A stretch of 64,000 nt of DNA from Spirochaetaceae bacterium (GTDB lineage Bacteria; Spirochaetota; Spirochaetia; Treponematales; Treponemataceae), in the NCBI GenBank assembly GCA_017623685.1, contig JAGAOP010000046.1, positions 1-64,000 of the forward strand. The letters are read 5' to 3'. Below are positions 1-6,920 of the stretch, piece by piece. The position numbers and the translations under genes were made by a program. Each line of letters opens with the position of its first letter. Positions within the stretch are counted from its first letter, which is position 1. The notes under the pieces are model-generated. The model was not told the DNA's origin and ran no database searches. It saw only the letters and a program-made list of their open reading frames with translations.

Positions 1-192
1 AGCTACCAATTAATTCAACTTGTAGAAAAAGAAGCAAAATTAGCAGGCTACAAACAACTTTATTTAGAAACCCACCATAATTTGCCAGTAGCACTTCATC
101 TTTACCAAAAACTAGGCTACAAGCAAATAGATAGTGCTTTGCCTGGCACACAGCATAGCACAATGGATTATTTTTTTATAAAAGAATTGTAG
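1..192 (+). CDS. GNAT family N-acetyltransferase, C-terminal part
   Basis: The reading frame is open from the first base and ends in TAG at 190-192, giving 63 residues. They carry the end of a GNAT fold: an EKEAKLAGYKQLYLET stretch (helix then strand), an HLYQKLGYKQ stretch (the usual FYxKxGF element), and a final strand. The family transfers an acetyl group from acetyl-CoA to an amine; the substrate cannot be told from this fragment. The start and the acetyl-CoA loop lie outside the window. It converges with the SDR gene, with one base between the stop codons. Confidence 0.8.
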   Translation, partial: SYQLIQLVEKEAKLAGYKQLYLETHHNLPVALHLYQKLGYKQIDSALPGTQHSTMDYFFIKEL

Positions 193-193
193 C

Positions 194-994
194 TTAGGGT
201 CTCAAGCCAAGCCCTCCTTCTACGGTAATGGTTTCTCCTGTCATATATTTAAAGTCGGGGCTTGCAAGTTGGAGACAAATTCTTCCAATTTCAGTTTCTG
301 GATCTGCAAAATGACCCATAGGTGGAACTTTAACGTTTAAGTTGTAAGCTTCAGGGTGGGTTTTTTTAAATTGTTCTAGCTGAACTGTCCATGCTAGAGG
401 ACAAAGCACGTTTACGTTTATATGATCCTTTGCCCATTCTGTAGCAGCAACTCTAGAAAGACCTCTAATACCTTCTTTTGCTGCAGCGTAAGAACTTTGC
501 CCTTGACTACCAAACAGTCCAGCGCCTGAGGCAAAATTTATTACTGAGCCTCTAACTCTTGCTAAATAGGGGTAACAGGCTCGCATATAATAAAATGTGG
601 CAAATAAACCTGAATACAAGGCTAGGTCGAAATCTGAGGTGGTATGTTGGGCTAAACTAATACCTGCAACAGAAGATTGAGCATTATTTACTAAAACATC
701 AATTCTGCCAAAAGCATTTATTGCTTGCCGAACTACACTATTTACTAATTTTTCATTATCTTGGGATGGGGCAATATCCGCGGGAATTGCTAAAACTTTT
801 ATTCTGTATTTACTTTCTAAGTCAAATTTAGCATCTAGTAATTTTTGAATATTCCTACCTGTTAAAACTAAATTTGCCTTTTCTTTTGCAAAAGCAGTAG
901 CAATTCCGTAACCAATGGATCCACATTTTCCATTTGAGAGTAAGGATTTTCCTCCTCCTGTAATTATAACGATTTTTTCTTCAAAGCTATTCAT
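194..994 (-). CDS. SDR family NAD(P)-dependent oxidoreductase
   Basis: This 266-residue protein is a classical short-chain dehydrogenase/reductase. Seen: an N-terminal strand then TGGGK...GSIGYGIA, an extended cofactor loop with several residues inserted in the usual TGxxxGIG; NNAQ in place of NNAG; a catalytic Ser in the NFASGAG strand; and the YAAAK active-site Tyr/Lys. It ends with GETITVEGGLGLRP, typical of SDR C-termini. The inserted loop and NNAQ seem to be hallmarks of one SDR subfamily rather than decay, because the rest is intact. Substrate is unknown. It has its own promoter and no Shine-Dalgarno sequence; the sirtuin upstream is 52 bp away. Confidence 0.9.
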   Translation of the reverse strand: MNSFEEKIVIITGGGKSLLSNGKCGSIGYGIATAFAKEKANLVLTGRNIQKLLDAKFDLESKYRIKVLAIPADIAPSQDNEKLVNSVVRQAINAFGRIDVLVNNAQSSVAGISLAQHTTSDFDLALYSGLFATFYYMRACYPYLARVRGSVINFASGAGLFGSQGQSSYAAAKEGIRGLSRVAATEWAKDHINVNVLCPLAWTVQLEQFKKTHPEAYNLNVKVPPMGHFADPETEIGRICLQLASPDFKYMTGETITVEGGLGLRP

Positions 995-1000
995 GCTTTA

Positions 1001-1029
1001 AGCATAAGAGTTTTATTTTAAGTATTCAA
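1001..1029 (-). promoter_or_regulatory. Promoter of the SDR gene, predicted leaderless
   Basis: TTGAAT at 1024-1029, 17 bp, TATGCT at 1001-1006, then 6 bp (TAAAGC) and the ATG at 994. Transcription would begin at the A of the start codon. No Shine-Dalgarno sequence is present. Confidence 0.6.
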
Positions 1030-1046
1030 ATTTTTTTATAAAAAAA

Positions 1047-1769
1047 TTATATTTTGCAACTATCTAAAACCTGAGCTATGTTATCATGAATAATAAGATT
1101 GGCTTTTGAATCAGCGTGAGTAAAAGATTTATTGATTAACACAAGGTATTTTCCTTTGAAATAATCAATTAAAGAAGCTGCAGGATATACGTTAAGGGAT
1201 GTGCCTCCTATAATTAACGCATCGGCTTTAGAAATAGCATCAATTGCTCCAGAAATCACAGCATCATCTAATCCTTCTTGATACAAAACCACATCTGGTT
1301 TTACAATTCCCCCACATTTTGTACATCTAGGAATACCTTCTTCCTGGGTTCCACTATCAATAACGAATTGTAAGTTGTAAAATTGTCCACAATTCATGCA
1401 ATAATTTCTTTGTACGTTTCCATGTAATTCGTATACTTTTTCGCTACCAGCTGCCTGATGTAACCCATCTATATTTTGGGTGACAACAGCGACAAGTTTA
1501 TTTGCTTTTTCTAATTCAGCTAATTTTTTATGAGCAGCGTTGGGTTTTGCCCAAGGAGCAATCATTTTTTCTCTATAAAATCGATAGAATTCTTTTGGCA
1601 GAGCATCAAAAAAACTTCTGCTAAGAATTGTTTCTGGGGGATATTTCCATTGTTGATTATATAGTCCATCTTGGGAACGAAAATCTGGAATCCCACTTTC
1701 TGTAGATACGCCAGCACCACCAAAAAAAACGATGGAATTACATTCAGATATTATTTGTTGAAGATTCAT
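1047..1769 (-). CDS. cobB: Sir2 family NAD-dependent protein deacylase
   Basis: This 240-residue sirtuin removes acetyl or other acyl groups from protein lysines using NAD+. Seen in order: GAGVSTESGIPDFRS (NAD-binding loop), TQNIDGLH, the catalytic His in YELHGN, two CxxC pairs (CMNC and CTKC) for structural zinc, KPDVVLYQE, and GTSLNVYPA. Length fits the bacterial CobB class. The start has a GAGGG Shine-Dalgarno sequence and lies 3 bp behind the GNAT gene, so the two are probably co-transcribed. An acetyltransferase beside a deacetylase is suggestive, but nothing in the sequence ties their substrates together. Confidence 0.93.
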   Translation of the reverse strand: MNLQQIISECNSIVFFGGAGVSTESGIPDFRSQDGLYNQQWKYPPETILSRSFFDALPKEFYRFYREKMIAPWAKPNAAHKKLAELEKANKLVAVVTQNIDGLHQAAGSEKVYELHGNVQRNYCMNCGQFYNLQFVIDSGTQEEGIPRCTKCGGIVKPDVVLYQEGLDDAVISGAIDAISKADALIIGGTSLNVYPAASLIDYFKGKYLVLINKSFTHADSKANLIIHDNIAQVLDSCKI

Positions 1770-1772
1770 TTT

Positions 1773-2264
1773 TTATCCCTCTTCTGCTAATTTTTTTAAA
1801 GGATCTCCAGTTAACCGATAAATTGTCCAATCCTCTAATGGTTTGGCATCCAATGAAAGATAAAAATCTATACTGGATTTATTCCAGTCTAAACAAGACC
1901 ATTCCAATCTGCCACAGCCTTCTTTCACAACGGTTTGAGCTAGTTTTTTTAACAAAGCTTTTCCGTATCCCTTTCCCCTAAATTCGGGAAGGATAAACAA
2001 GTCTTCTAAATAAATTCCTGCTTTTCCTAAAAAAGTAGAAAAATTGTAGAAGAATAATGCAAAGCCTATTTTTTTACCTTGAAACTCTGCGAAAAGAACT
2101 TTTGCCTTGTTTTCTTTGAAAATCCATGTGGAAAGCAATTCTTCTGTGGCAATAACTTGATTATCGAGTTTTTCGTAATGAGCTAACTGTTTGATAAAAT
2201 CCAAAATTTCAGGGACTTCGTTTTGTGTTGCAAAACGAATAGAAAAAGCTAGTTCCTGTTGAAT
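1773..2264 (-). CDS. GNAT acetyltransferase, probable AUU start codon
   Basis: The protein resembles the diamine/spermidine acetyltransferase branch of GNAT. It has an N-terminal IRFATQNEVPEILDFI strand-helix, LAHYEKL, the acetyl-CoA loop PEFRGKGYGKALL, and a WNKSSIDFYLSLDAKPL C-terminal motif. The only conventional in-frame start after the upstream stop (TAA 2282-2280) is TTG at 2204, which would cut away the first strand. Two ATT codons at 2267 and 2264 lie 4 and 7 bases after an AGGGG ribosome-binding sequence, so an AUU start giving 163 residues fits family length and alignment better. It follows the flavin reductase gene in the same frame with 15 bp between and precedes the sirtuin. Confidence 0.75.
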   Translation of the reverse strand: MQQELAFSIRFATQNEVPEILDFIKQLAHYEKLDNQVIATEELLSTWIFKENKAKVLFAEFQGKKIGFALFFYNFSTFLGKAGIYLEDLFILPEFRGKGYGKALLKKLAQTVVKEGCGRLEWSCLDWNKSSIDFYLSLDAKPLEDWTIYRLTGDPLKKLAEEG

Positions 2265-2279
2265 AATGCTACCCCTTTT

Positions 2280-2792
2280 TTATTCTGCAGCAATTAGAAT
2301 TTTTTCTATTTCGCAGATGTACATTGTATGATAATCCTTTGTTGGGTATATCACAGAATCGATTGTTGTATCCACAAATCCAGCAGGATTTAACTCTTGA
2401 AAAAATATTTTTTTACAAACAAAAGTGATTTTTGCTTGATCAAAAACAGGCACATCGTATGCATGACTTACTGTAAGTCCTGCTTTTTGGATTTTTGGTT
2501 CATCCCTGCCAGATACAGTTCCTAAGTATTTTAGTTGGTTTCGATAAGATTCATCTAGTACAGAAATAGAAAGTTTTGTATTGCCATCGATAAATTCTTT
2601 TGTATAGCGTTGTGGGCGAACAAAAATATAGGTAACTGGTTTGTTCCACATTATGCCCATTCCTCCCCAGGAAGCAGTCATAGTATTAACTTGACCTTCT
2701 TTTTCGGCTGTAAGCAGGAGCCAATCTTTTCCGATTAACTTAAATACATTTTCTGAAAGATTTTCTGGTTGAATTATGTTAAATGTTTTCAT
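2280..2792 (-). CDS. Flavin reductase family protein
   Basis: This 170-residue protein belongs to the FMN-binding flavin-reductase-like split-barrel family. Seen: WLLLTAEKEGQVNTMTASWGGMGIMWNKP, the substrate/FMN strand region, then VRPQRYTKEFID and the SVLDESYRNQLKYLGTVSGRD segment that usually contacts FMN phosphate. Such proteins use NAD(P)H to reduce flavin or carry out flavin-linked reductions; the physiological substrate is not evident. It is first in a probable three-gene unit with the GNAT and sirtuin genes and has its own leaderless-type promoter. Confidence 0.88.
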   Translation of the reverse strand: MKTFNIIQPENLSENVFKLIGKDWLLLTAEKEGQVNTMTASWGGMGIMWNKPVTYIFVRPQRYTKEFIDGNTKLSISVLDESYRNQLKYLGTVSGRDEPKIQKAGLTVSHAYDVPVFDQAKITFVCKKIFFQELNPAGFVDTTIDSVIYPTKDYHTMYICEIEKILIAAE

Positions 2793-2798
2793 AATAAA

Positions 2799-2827
2799 AT
2801 AATATCCGAAAATAATATAAGTCGCAA
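2799..2827 (-). promoter_or_regulatory. Promoter of the flavin reductase gene, predicted leaderless
   Basis: TTGCGA at 2822-2827, 17 bp, TATTAT at 2799-2804, then 6 bp (TTTATT) and the ATG at 2792. There is no Shine-Dalgarno sequence. The -35 lies just behind the terminator of the short transcript upstream. Confidence 0.6.
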
Positions 2828-2831
2828 GAGT

Positions 2832-2858
2832 AAAAAAAAGGCCGGCAATAAGCCGGCT
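2832..2858 (-). terminator. Rho-independent terminator of the short minus-strand transcript
   Basis: Self-complementary GCCGGC arms at 2852-2857 and 2841-2846 enclose a 5-base loop. On the minus strand the hairpin is followed by C and eight T, so it terminates leftward transcription. Confidence 0.85.
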
Positions 2859-2931
2859 TTTATAATACTCTGGAAATATCTATATATATTCCAGTAGATT
2901 AGTCAAATTTTCCTGCCTTGCAGGTGAATGT

Positions 2932-2979
2932 TTAGCTAATGTCCCCTGTTGGGGTTTGTATTTCGGGTGGATTATCCAT
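2932..2979 (-). CDS. Tiny ORF, 15 residues
   Basis: It encodes MDNPPEIQTPTGDIS and stops with TAA. The start is preceded by AGGAAAGGGGG four bases before the ATG, one of the strongest Shine-Dalgarno sequences in the window, whereas most neighbouring genes have none. The peptide is acidic and proline-rich, has no signal or membrane segment, and lacks the run of one amino acid expected of an attenuation leader. No function can be assigned. Confidence 0.4.
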   Translation of the reverse strand: MDNPPEIQTPTGDIS

Positions 2980-3048
2980 AAGACCCCCTTTCCTAATTAA
3001 ATATTAAAAAACTGTTTAATTTACAGTTTTCCGTTCCCACTTAACTAA

Positions 3049-3076
3049 AGTATAGCACAGTTTAAAAATATAGCAA
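3049..3076 (-). promoter_or_regulatory. Promoter of the short minus-strand transcript
   Basis: TTGCTA at 3071-3076, 16 bp, TATACT at 3049-3054. The start would be near 3042, about 60 nt before the tiny ORF. Confidence 0.6.
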
Positions 3077-3171
3077 GTTTTTTTTTGAAGAATTTTCATT
3101 TTTTTATTAAAAATTTGTGTTTTTTCAATATTTAGCAAACTCTCGGCTAATGTCAAAATTTATTCAAGAAA

Positions 3172-3207
3172 TATCTAAATTTCATGGGTATTGATACCAT
3201 TTAGATA
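3172..3207 (+). promoter_or_regulatory. Dyad overlapping the MATE promoter (possible operator)
   Basis: Perfect 9-bp arms TATCTAAAT (3172-3180) and ATTTAGATA (3199-3207) are separated by 18 bp. A second, offset dyad GGTAT-TG-ATACC (3187-3198) sits inside. The right arms cover the -35 and part of the spacer of the MATE promoter, where a repressor would block polymerase. No regulator gene is adjacent. Confidence 0.5.
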
Positions 3208-3219
3208 AATAATTAAAAT
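3191..3219 (+). promoter_or_regulatory. Promoter of the MATE gene, predicted leaderless
   Basis: TTGATA at 3191-3196, 17 bp, TAAAAT at 3214-3219, then 6 bp and the ATG at 3226. This favours 3226 over the earlier ATG at 3220, which would lie upstream of the predicted RNA start. Confidence 0.6.
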
Positions 3220-3225
3220 ATGGAT

Positions 3226-4614
3226 ATGGCAAATTTATTCAAGGCAAAAAACTACAAACTAGATATGACTCAAGGTTCAATCCTTGCAAACCTTTTCCGT
3301 TTTTCCATTCCGTTGGTTCTTTCTAGCACTCTTCAACTATTGTTTAATGCTGCAGATATAGTTGTTGTTGGACGTTTTGCAGGTGATAATTCCTTGGGAG
3401 CAGTAGGTTCTACAAGTTCTCTTATAAATTTGTTAGTAAATCTATTTATAGGTCTTTCTATTGGAGCTAATGTTGTAGCAGCAAATTTCTTTGGAGCAGG
3501 TAAAAAAAAGGAGCTTAGCGACACAATTCATACAGCAATGACTTTAAGCATTATAAGTGGATTAATTTTAACATTTATAGGTGTGTTTGGAGCAAAACAT
3601 CTTTTGATTTTAATGCGTTCTCCTAAAGAGGTTATCGATTTAGCCACAGTGTATTTAAAAATATATTTTTCAGGAATCACAGCCAGTATCATTTATAACT
3701 TTGGAAGTGCAATTTTAAGAGCAAAGGGAGACACAAAACGTCCTCTCGTATTTTTAGTTATTGCAGGAATAATTAACGTTGTCCTTAACCTATTTTTTGT
3801 AATTGGCTTAAATATGGATGTGGCTGGAGTTGCCTTAGCCACGGTTATTTCTCAATGTGTTTCAGCAGTGCTTGTTGTAAGATGTTTGATATGTGAAACA
3901 GATGATTTTAAACTTAACCTAAAAAAACTTAGAATTGAGATGCCAATATTTATTAAAATAATAAAAATTGGTGTTCCAGCAGGTATTCAAGGAATTGTTT
4001 TTTCTTTATCCAACGTGGTAATTCAGTCTGCTATCAATTCTTTCGGGGCTGTAGTGGTAGCAGGAAATTCTGCCGCATTCAATATTGAAGGATTTGTTTA
4101 TACTGCGATGAATGGTTTTTCTCAGGGAATATTAACCTTTGCTTCTCAAAATTTAGGTGCAAGAAAACCTGATAGGATAAAAAAAGCTGTGAAAACTGCC
4201 TTAGCTTGTGTTTTTATAATAGGCTTAATTTTGGGTTCTATTATTGCTGTTTTTGGAGTCCCGCTTTTAAAAATTTATTCTAAAAGCGAAGAGGTTGTAA
4301 AGATTGGATTAATACGCCTACAAATTATCGGTTTTACATATGCTCTTTGTGGAATAATGGATGTTACCGCCAATTCTATCCGTGGAATTGGACATTCTTT
4401 TGTTCCTATGCTTATTACATTGTTAGGTGCCTGTGGAGTTCGTGTTTTGTGGGTTGCAACAATTTTTAACATTCCCCAATATCATTCTCCTATGACAATT
4501 TATATATCTTATCCAGTTTCTTGGTTCGTGACTTTTGTTGCTCTATTAATTACTTTTTGCTACTTTATAAAAAAAGAAACTGCCACTATAAAAAGTGACA
4601 GTTTCTTGGGGTAA
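3226..4614 (+). CDS. MATE family multidrug/Na+ antiporter-type efflux protein
   Basis: This 462-residue inner-membrane protein has about twelve hydrophobic segments in two related halves, as in NorM/DinF exporters. Seen: GSILANLFRFSIPLVLSSTL near the N-terminus, AADIVVVGRF, the second-half repeat GVPAGIQGIVFSLSNVVIQ, and a Lys-rich C-terminus. The family exports cationic drugs or metabolites using Na+ or H+ gradients; the substrate is unknown. The gene is monocistronic, divergent from the short transcript, with a dyad across its promoter suggesting substrate-responsive repression. Its last codons also form the terminator of the convergent gene. Confidence 0.92.
   Translation: MANLFKAKNYKLDMTQGSILANLFRFSIPLVLSSTLQLLFNAADIVVVGRFAGDNSLGAVGSTSSLINLLVNLFIGLSIGANVVAANFFGAGKKKELSDTIHTAMTLSIISGLILTFIGVFGAKHLLILMRSPKEVIDLATVYLKIYFSGITASIIYNFGSAILRAKGDTKRPLVFLVIAGIINVVLNLFFVIGLNMDVAGVALATVISQCVSAVLVVRCLICETDDFKLNLKKLRIEMPIFIKIIKIGVPAGIQGIVFSLSNVVIQSAINSFGAVVVAGNSAAFNIEGFVYTAMNGFSQGILTFASQNLGARKPDRIKKAVKTALACVFIIGLILGSIIAVFGVPLLKIYSKSEEVVKIGLIRLQIIGFTYALCGIMDVTANSIRGIGHSFVPMLITLLGACGVRVLWVATIFNIPQYHSPMTIYISYPVSWFVTFVALLITFCYFIKKETATIKSDSFLG
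4568..4605 (-). terminator. Terminator of the DUF975-like gene, inside the MATE coding end
   Basis: GAAACTG...CAGTTTC arms (4576-4582 and 4599-4605) plus inner CACT/AGTG form a long hairpin. On the minus strand it is followed by a seven-T run. It lies wholly in the last codons of the convergent MATE gene. Confidence 0.8.
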
Positions 4615-4628
4615 AAAATCAATTTAAT

Positions 4629-5720
4629 TTATTCTTCTTTTTGTTCAGTTGCAGAATTTGGAAGAGCAGTTTCCTCCTCTACGGAATTATCTGTTACAGA
4701 TGTTGTTTCAGTAACTGTTGATTCTACAGTTTTAGCCTCGCTAACTACAGCGGCAGTTGATTCTATGGCTTTGGGTTCGCTAACTTCTGTTGGTTTATTT
4801 TCTGCAGTTGTGGCTTCTATGCTCAAGGGGGCTGCAAAATCTTCTTCTGAAAGTGTACCAGATGAAATTGCAATAGCTTTTAATCTATGGTAAGCATTTA
4901 TTATAACAAGTGTAATGTATGGTAAAATCCAAAGGAAGCCAATTCCTAAAGACAAAATACCTAATAATTCCCAACCTATAAAACTTAAATCCAAAATAAA
5001 TAGCTTACGTTTATAGCCATTTGTCATTTTTTTACTTAGGTCTAAAGCCTTCATCGCACCGATCTTTGGATTATCACTCAAAATATATAGGGTCATGCTA
5101 TAAGCATAGGTTCGATTTAAAACTATGCCCATAAATACAGCAATAGCTCCCAGACCAATAATGATAGAAAGAATGATAGTTATTACTGTCCCAACAGAAC
5201 CCACGTTTGGTAGAACTAGGCTACAAACTATAGCAATGATTATTACTGCTATAAAAAAGATTGCATAACCAGCCATAGTCCATAAATAAAGCCAAAGTGT
5301 TTGCCATAAAAAACCAGGAATAGCTTTTTTCCAAAAGGTAAATCCGTTTATAAAAGTACCAAATGTAACAGAATCAGGATTTTTGTATAATTGTTGGTAC
5401 ATCCAATATCCCGCAAACATGATAATAGGAAAAGCTAAAAGAATGAAAGCTTCAAATATAAATAGCTTTATCATGGTTAAGAACATGGAAAGTAAAACTT
5501 CTGTTGTATCAGCGTAAAGCAGTGAATTGGGGTCTGAAACTAATTCCCAAGGATATAGGCAAAGAAAAATAATTAATCCAATAGCACTTGCAACCAAGGT
5601 GGCTAGCAAAGGCACAATTCGTCTGCCTGCAAGTGTTTGCTTTGCCTGAGTTTTAAATTCTTTTCTGTTGAATAGCGGAATAGTCTTAAAATCTTGCTGC
5701 TGATTTGTATTTTGTTCCAT
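4629..5720 (-). CDS. DUF975-like integral membrane protein
   Basis: This 363-residue protein starts with an amphipathic FNRKEFKTQAKQTLAGR segment, followed by about six membrane spans. It carries the DUF975 signatures YAYSMTLYILSDNPKIGAMKALDLSKKMTNGYK and LDLSFIGWELLGILSLGIGFLWILPY. The C-terminal 75 residues are a hydrophilic, Glu/Thr/Ser-rich tail with an imperfect internal repeat (SEPKAIEST and SEAKTVEST), likely disordered. Function of the family is unknown. A GGAG Shine-Dalgarno sequence and a 21-bp gap behind the hydrolase gene make them an operon. Confidence 0.82.
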   Translation of the reverse strand: MEQNTNQQQDFKTIPLFNRKEFKTQAKQTLAGRRIVPLLATLVASAIGLIIFLCLYPWELVSDPNSLLYADTTEVLLSMFLTMIKLFIFEAFILLAFPIIMFAGYWMYQQLYKNPDSVTFGTFINGFTFWKKAIPGFLWQTLWLYLWTMAGYAIFFIAVIIIAIVCSLVLPNVGSVGTVITIILSIIIGLGAIAVFMGIVLNRTYAYSMTLYILSDNPKIGAMKALDLSKKMTNGYKRKLFILDLSFIGWELLGILSLGIGFLWILPYITLVIINAYHRLKAIAISSGTLSEEDFAAPLSIEATTAENKPTEVSEPKAIESTAAVVSEAKTVESTVTETTSVTDNSVEEETALPNSATEQKEE

Positions 5721-5741
5721 ATTTTCTCCTTTTCTAATCTT

Positions 5742-6683
5742 TTATGTTAATTCTGTTTGTTCTTCTAGTTGATTTGTCATCCAGTTTACAACATCAGAAA
5801 AAACCAAGTGCTTGTTTTGTTCATTTAAGATTTCGTGGCGCATGTTGTCGTAAAGAATCCCCTTTACCGTTTTATAGCCTCTGTTTTGAAGAAATCTTTG
5901 GGCATCAAACCAGGCTTTTTCTCCAGAAATTACAGGGTCCGCTTCTCCGGCTATAAATAAAATAGGTAAATCGGTATTTGCAAGTTTCCATCCAGACTTA
6001 GAATATGTATTCTGAACTAGGTAGAAAAGATTTTTGAATCCGTTAAGTGTGAATGTGAATCCGCAAAGTTCATCCTTGTTATATTCTTCTACAACTTGAT
6101 GATTTGAACATAACCAGGCATTTTTTAAGTTTTCTTCACCTACTTTTTTATTATGGGAACCGAAGGTCAAATTTTGAATAAATTTGCTTCGGTGGCGATC
6201 TCCGTAAAGCATTTTCAAAAATGCAACAATTAATAGGGCAGGTACAATTAATGGATTATTTGCAGGAGCTCCGCAAATAATTGCCTTATCAATATCAGTG
6301 TCATAATTTTTTAGGTAACTTCTTGCCACAAGAGAACCCATGCTATGACCGAATAAAATAATTGGAATATTCGGAAATTGTTTTTTTATTTCCATAGTAA
6401 TTTGATGCAAATCTTCTATGATTGCTTCACCTGTTTCATCGTAAAAATAACCTAAATCCTTGGCTTCTTTTACGCTAGAACCATGACCTCTATGGTCATG
6501 AATTACAGACGCAAAGCCTTTTTCTGCTAAATAATTCATAAAGTCGAAATATCGTTCTTTGTGTTCTGCCATTCCATGAGAAAATTGGACAATACCCTTA
6601 ATTTCTGATTCTGGAAGAATCATAAGGGCTTGTAGTTCTAGCCCATCTATTTTTGATTGAACGGTAAAATATTTATGTTCCAT
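5742..6683 (-). CDS. Alpha/beta hydrolase, lysophospholipase/monoacylglycerol-lipase type
   Basis: This 313-residue cytosolic hydrolase has FSHGMAEHKERY (oxyanion region), HDHRGHGSS, the nucleophile elbow GHSMGS (Ser114), an Asp in IAGEADPVI, and a catalytic His in YDNMRHEILNE. These are typical of the serine aminopeptidase S33/PldB group that cleaves monoacyl glycerolipids. The start has a GGAG Shine-Dalgarno sequence seven bases before ATG. It heads the unit with the DUF975-like membrane protein, hinting at lipid or envelope work. Confidence 0.9.
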   Translation of the reverse strand: MEHKYFTVQSKIDGLELQALMILPESEIKGIVQFSHGMAEHKERYFDFMNYLAEKGFASVIHDHRGHGSSVKEAKDLGYFYDETGEAIIEDLHQITMEIKKQFPNIPIILFGHSMGSLVARSYLKNYDTDIDKAIICGAPANNPLIVPALLIVAFLKMLYGDRHRSKFIQNLTFGSHNKKVGEENLKNAWLCSNHQVVEEYNKDELCGFTFTLNGFKNLFYLVQNTYSKSGWKLANTDLPILFIAGEADPVISGEKAWFDAQRFLQNRGYKTVKGILYDNMRHEILNEQNKHLVFSDVVNWMTNQLEEQTELT

Positions 6684-6885
6684 AATTTCTCCAAAAAACC
6701 AATTATTTTTTGTACAAAAATAAATATAATAACTTAGGACAAAATTTATTATGGGAAAAGTATATATTAAAAAATATAAAATTTCAAGTTATATTTATCT
6801 TAAATGATTCTTATAAAAATCAAAGAGCTTTTTTTAAAATTAGGTTAGTTTTTTGTTAAAAAGACTTATTTGATAAATACTATAG

Positions 6886-6914
6886 TACACATAAACCTTT
6901 TTTAGATGTACAAT
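6886..6914 (+). promoter_or_regulatory. Promoter of the response regulator gene, predicted leaderless
   Basis: TACACA at 6886-6891, 17 bp, TACAAT at 6909-6914, then 6 bp (AAAGAT) and the ATG at 6921. This argues against the in-frame ATG at 6906, which would lie upstream of the RNA start. Confidence 0.5.
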
Positions 6915-6920
6915 AAAGAT

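Larger units (their letters stand above)
2831..3042 (-). ncRNA. Short structured transcript (small RNA or tiny-peptide mRNA)
   Basis: A leftward promoter (-10 at 3049-3054) and the terminator at 2832-2858 bound a transcript of about 210 nt with no standard gene. On the minus strand, in order: an AAAACTGT/ACAGTTTT hairpin, a strong Shine-Dalgarno sequence with a 15-codon ORF, a CCCC-AACA-GGGG hairpin inside that ORF, a CCTGC-AAG-GCAGG hairpin, a CTGGAATAT...ATATTTCCAG hairpin, then the terminator. No match to 6S, tmRNA, RNase P or SRP RNA landmarks was seen by eye. It could be a regulatory RNA, a peptide-coding mRNA, or both. Confidence 0.55.

Noticed and set aside
2831-3042. Known housekeeping RNA (6S, tmRNA, RNase P, SRP)
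   Set aside because: None of the short conserved landmarks (for example GAGGAAAGTCC, GGTTCGA or the SRP CCGGAAGG loop) was seen on either strand.
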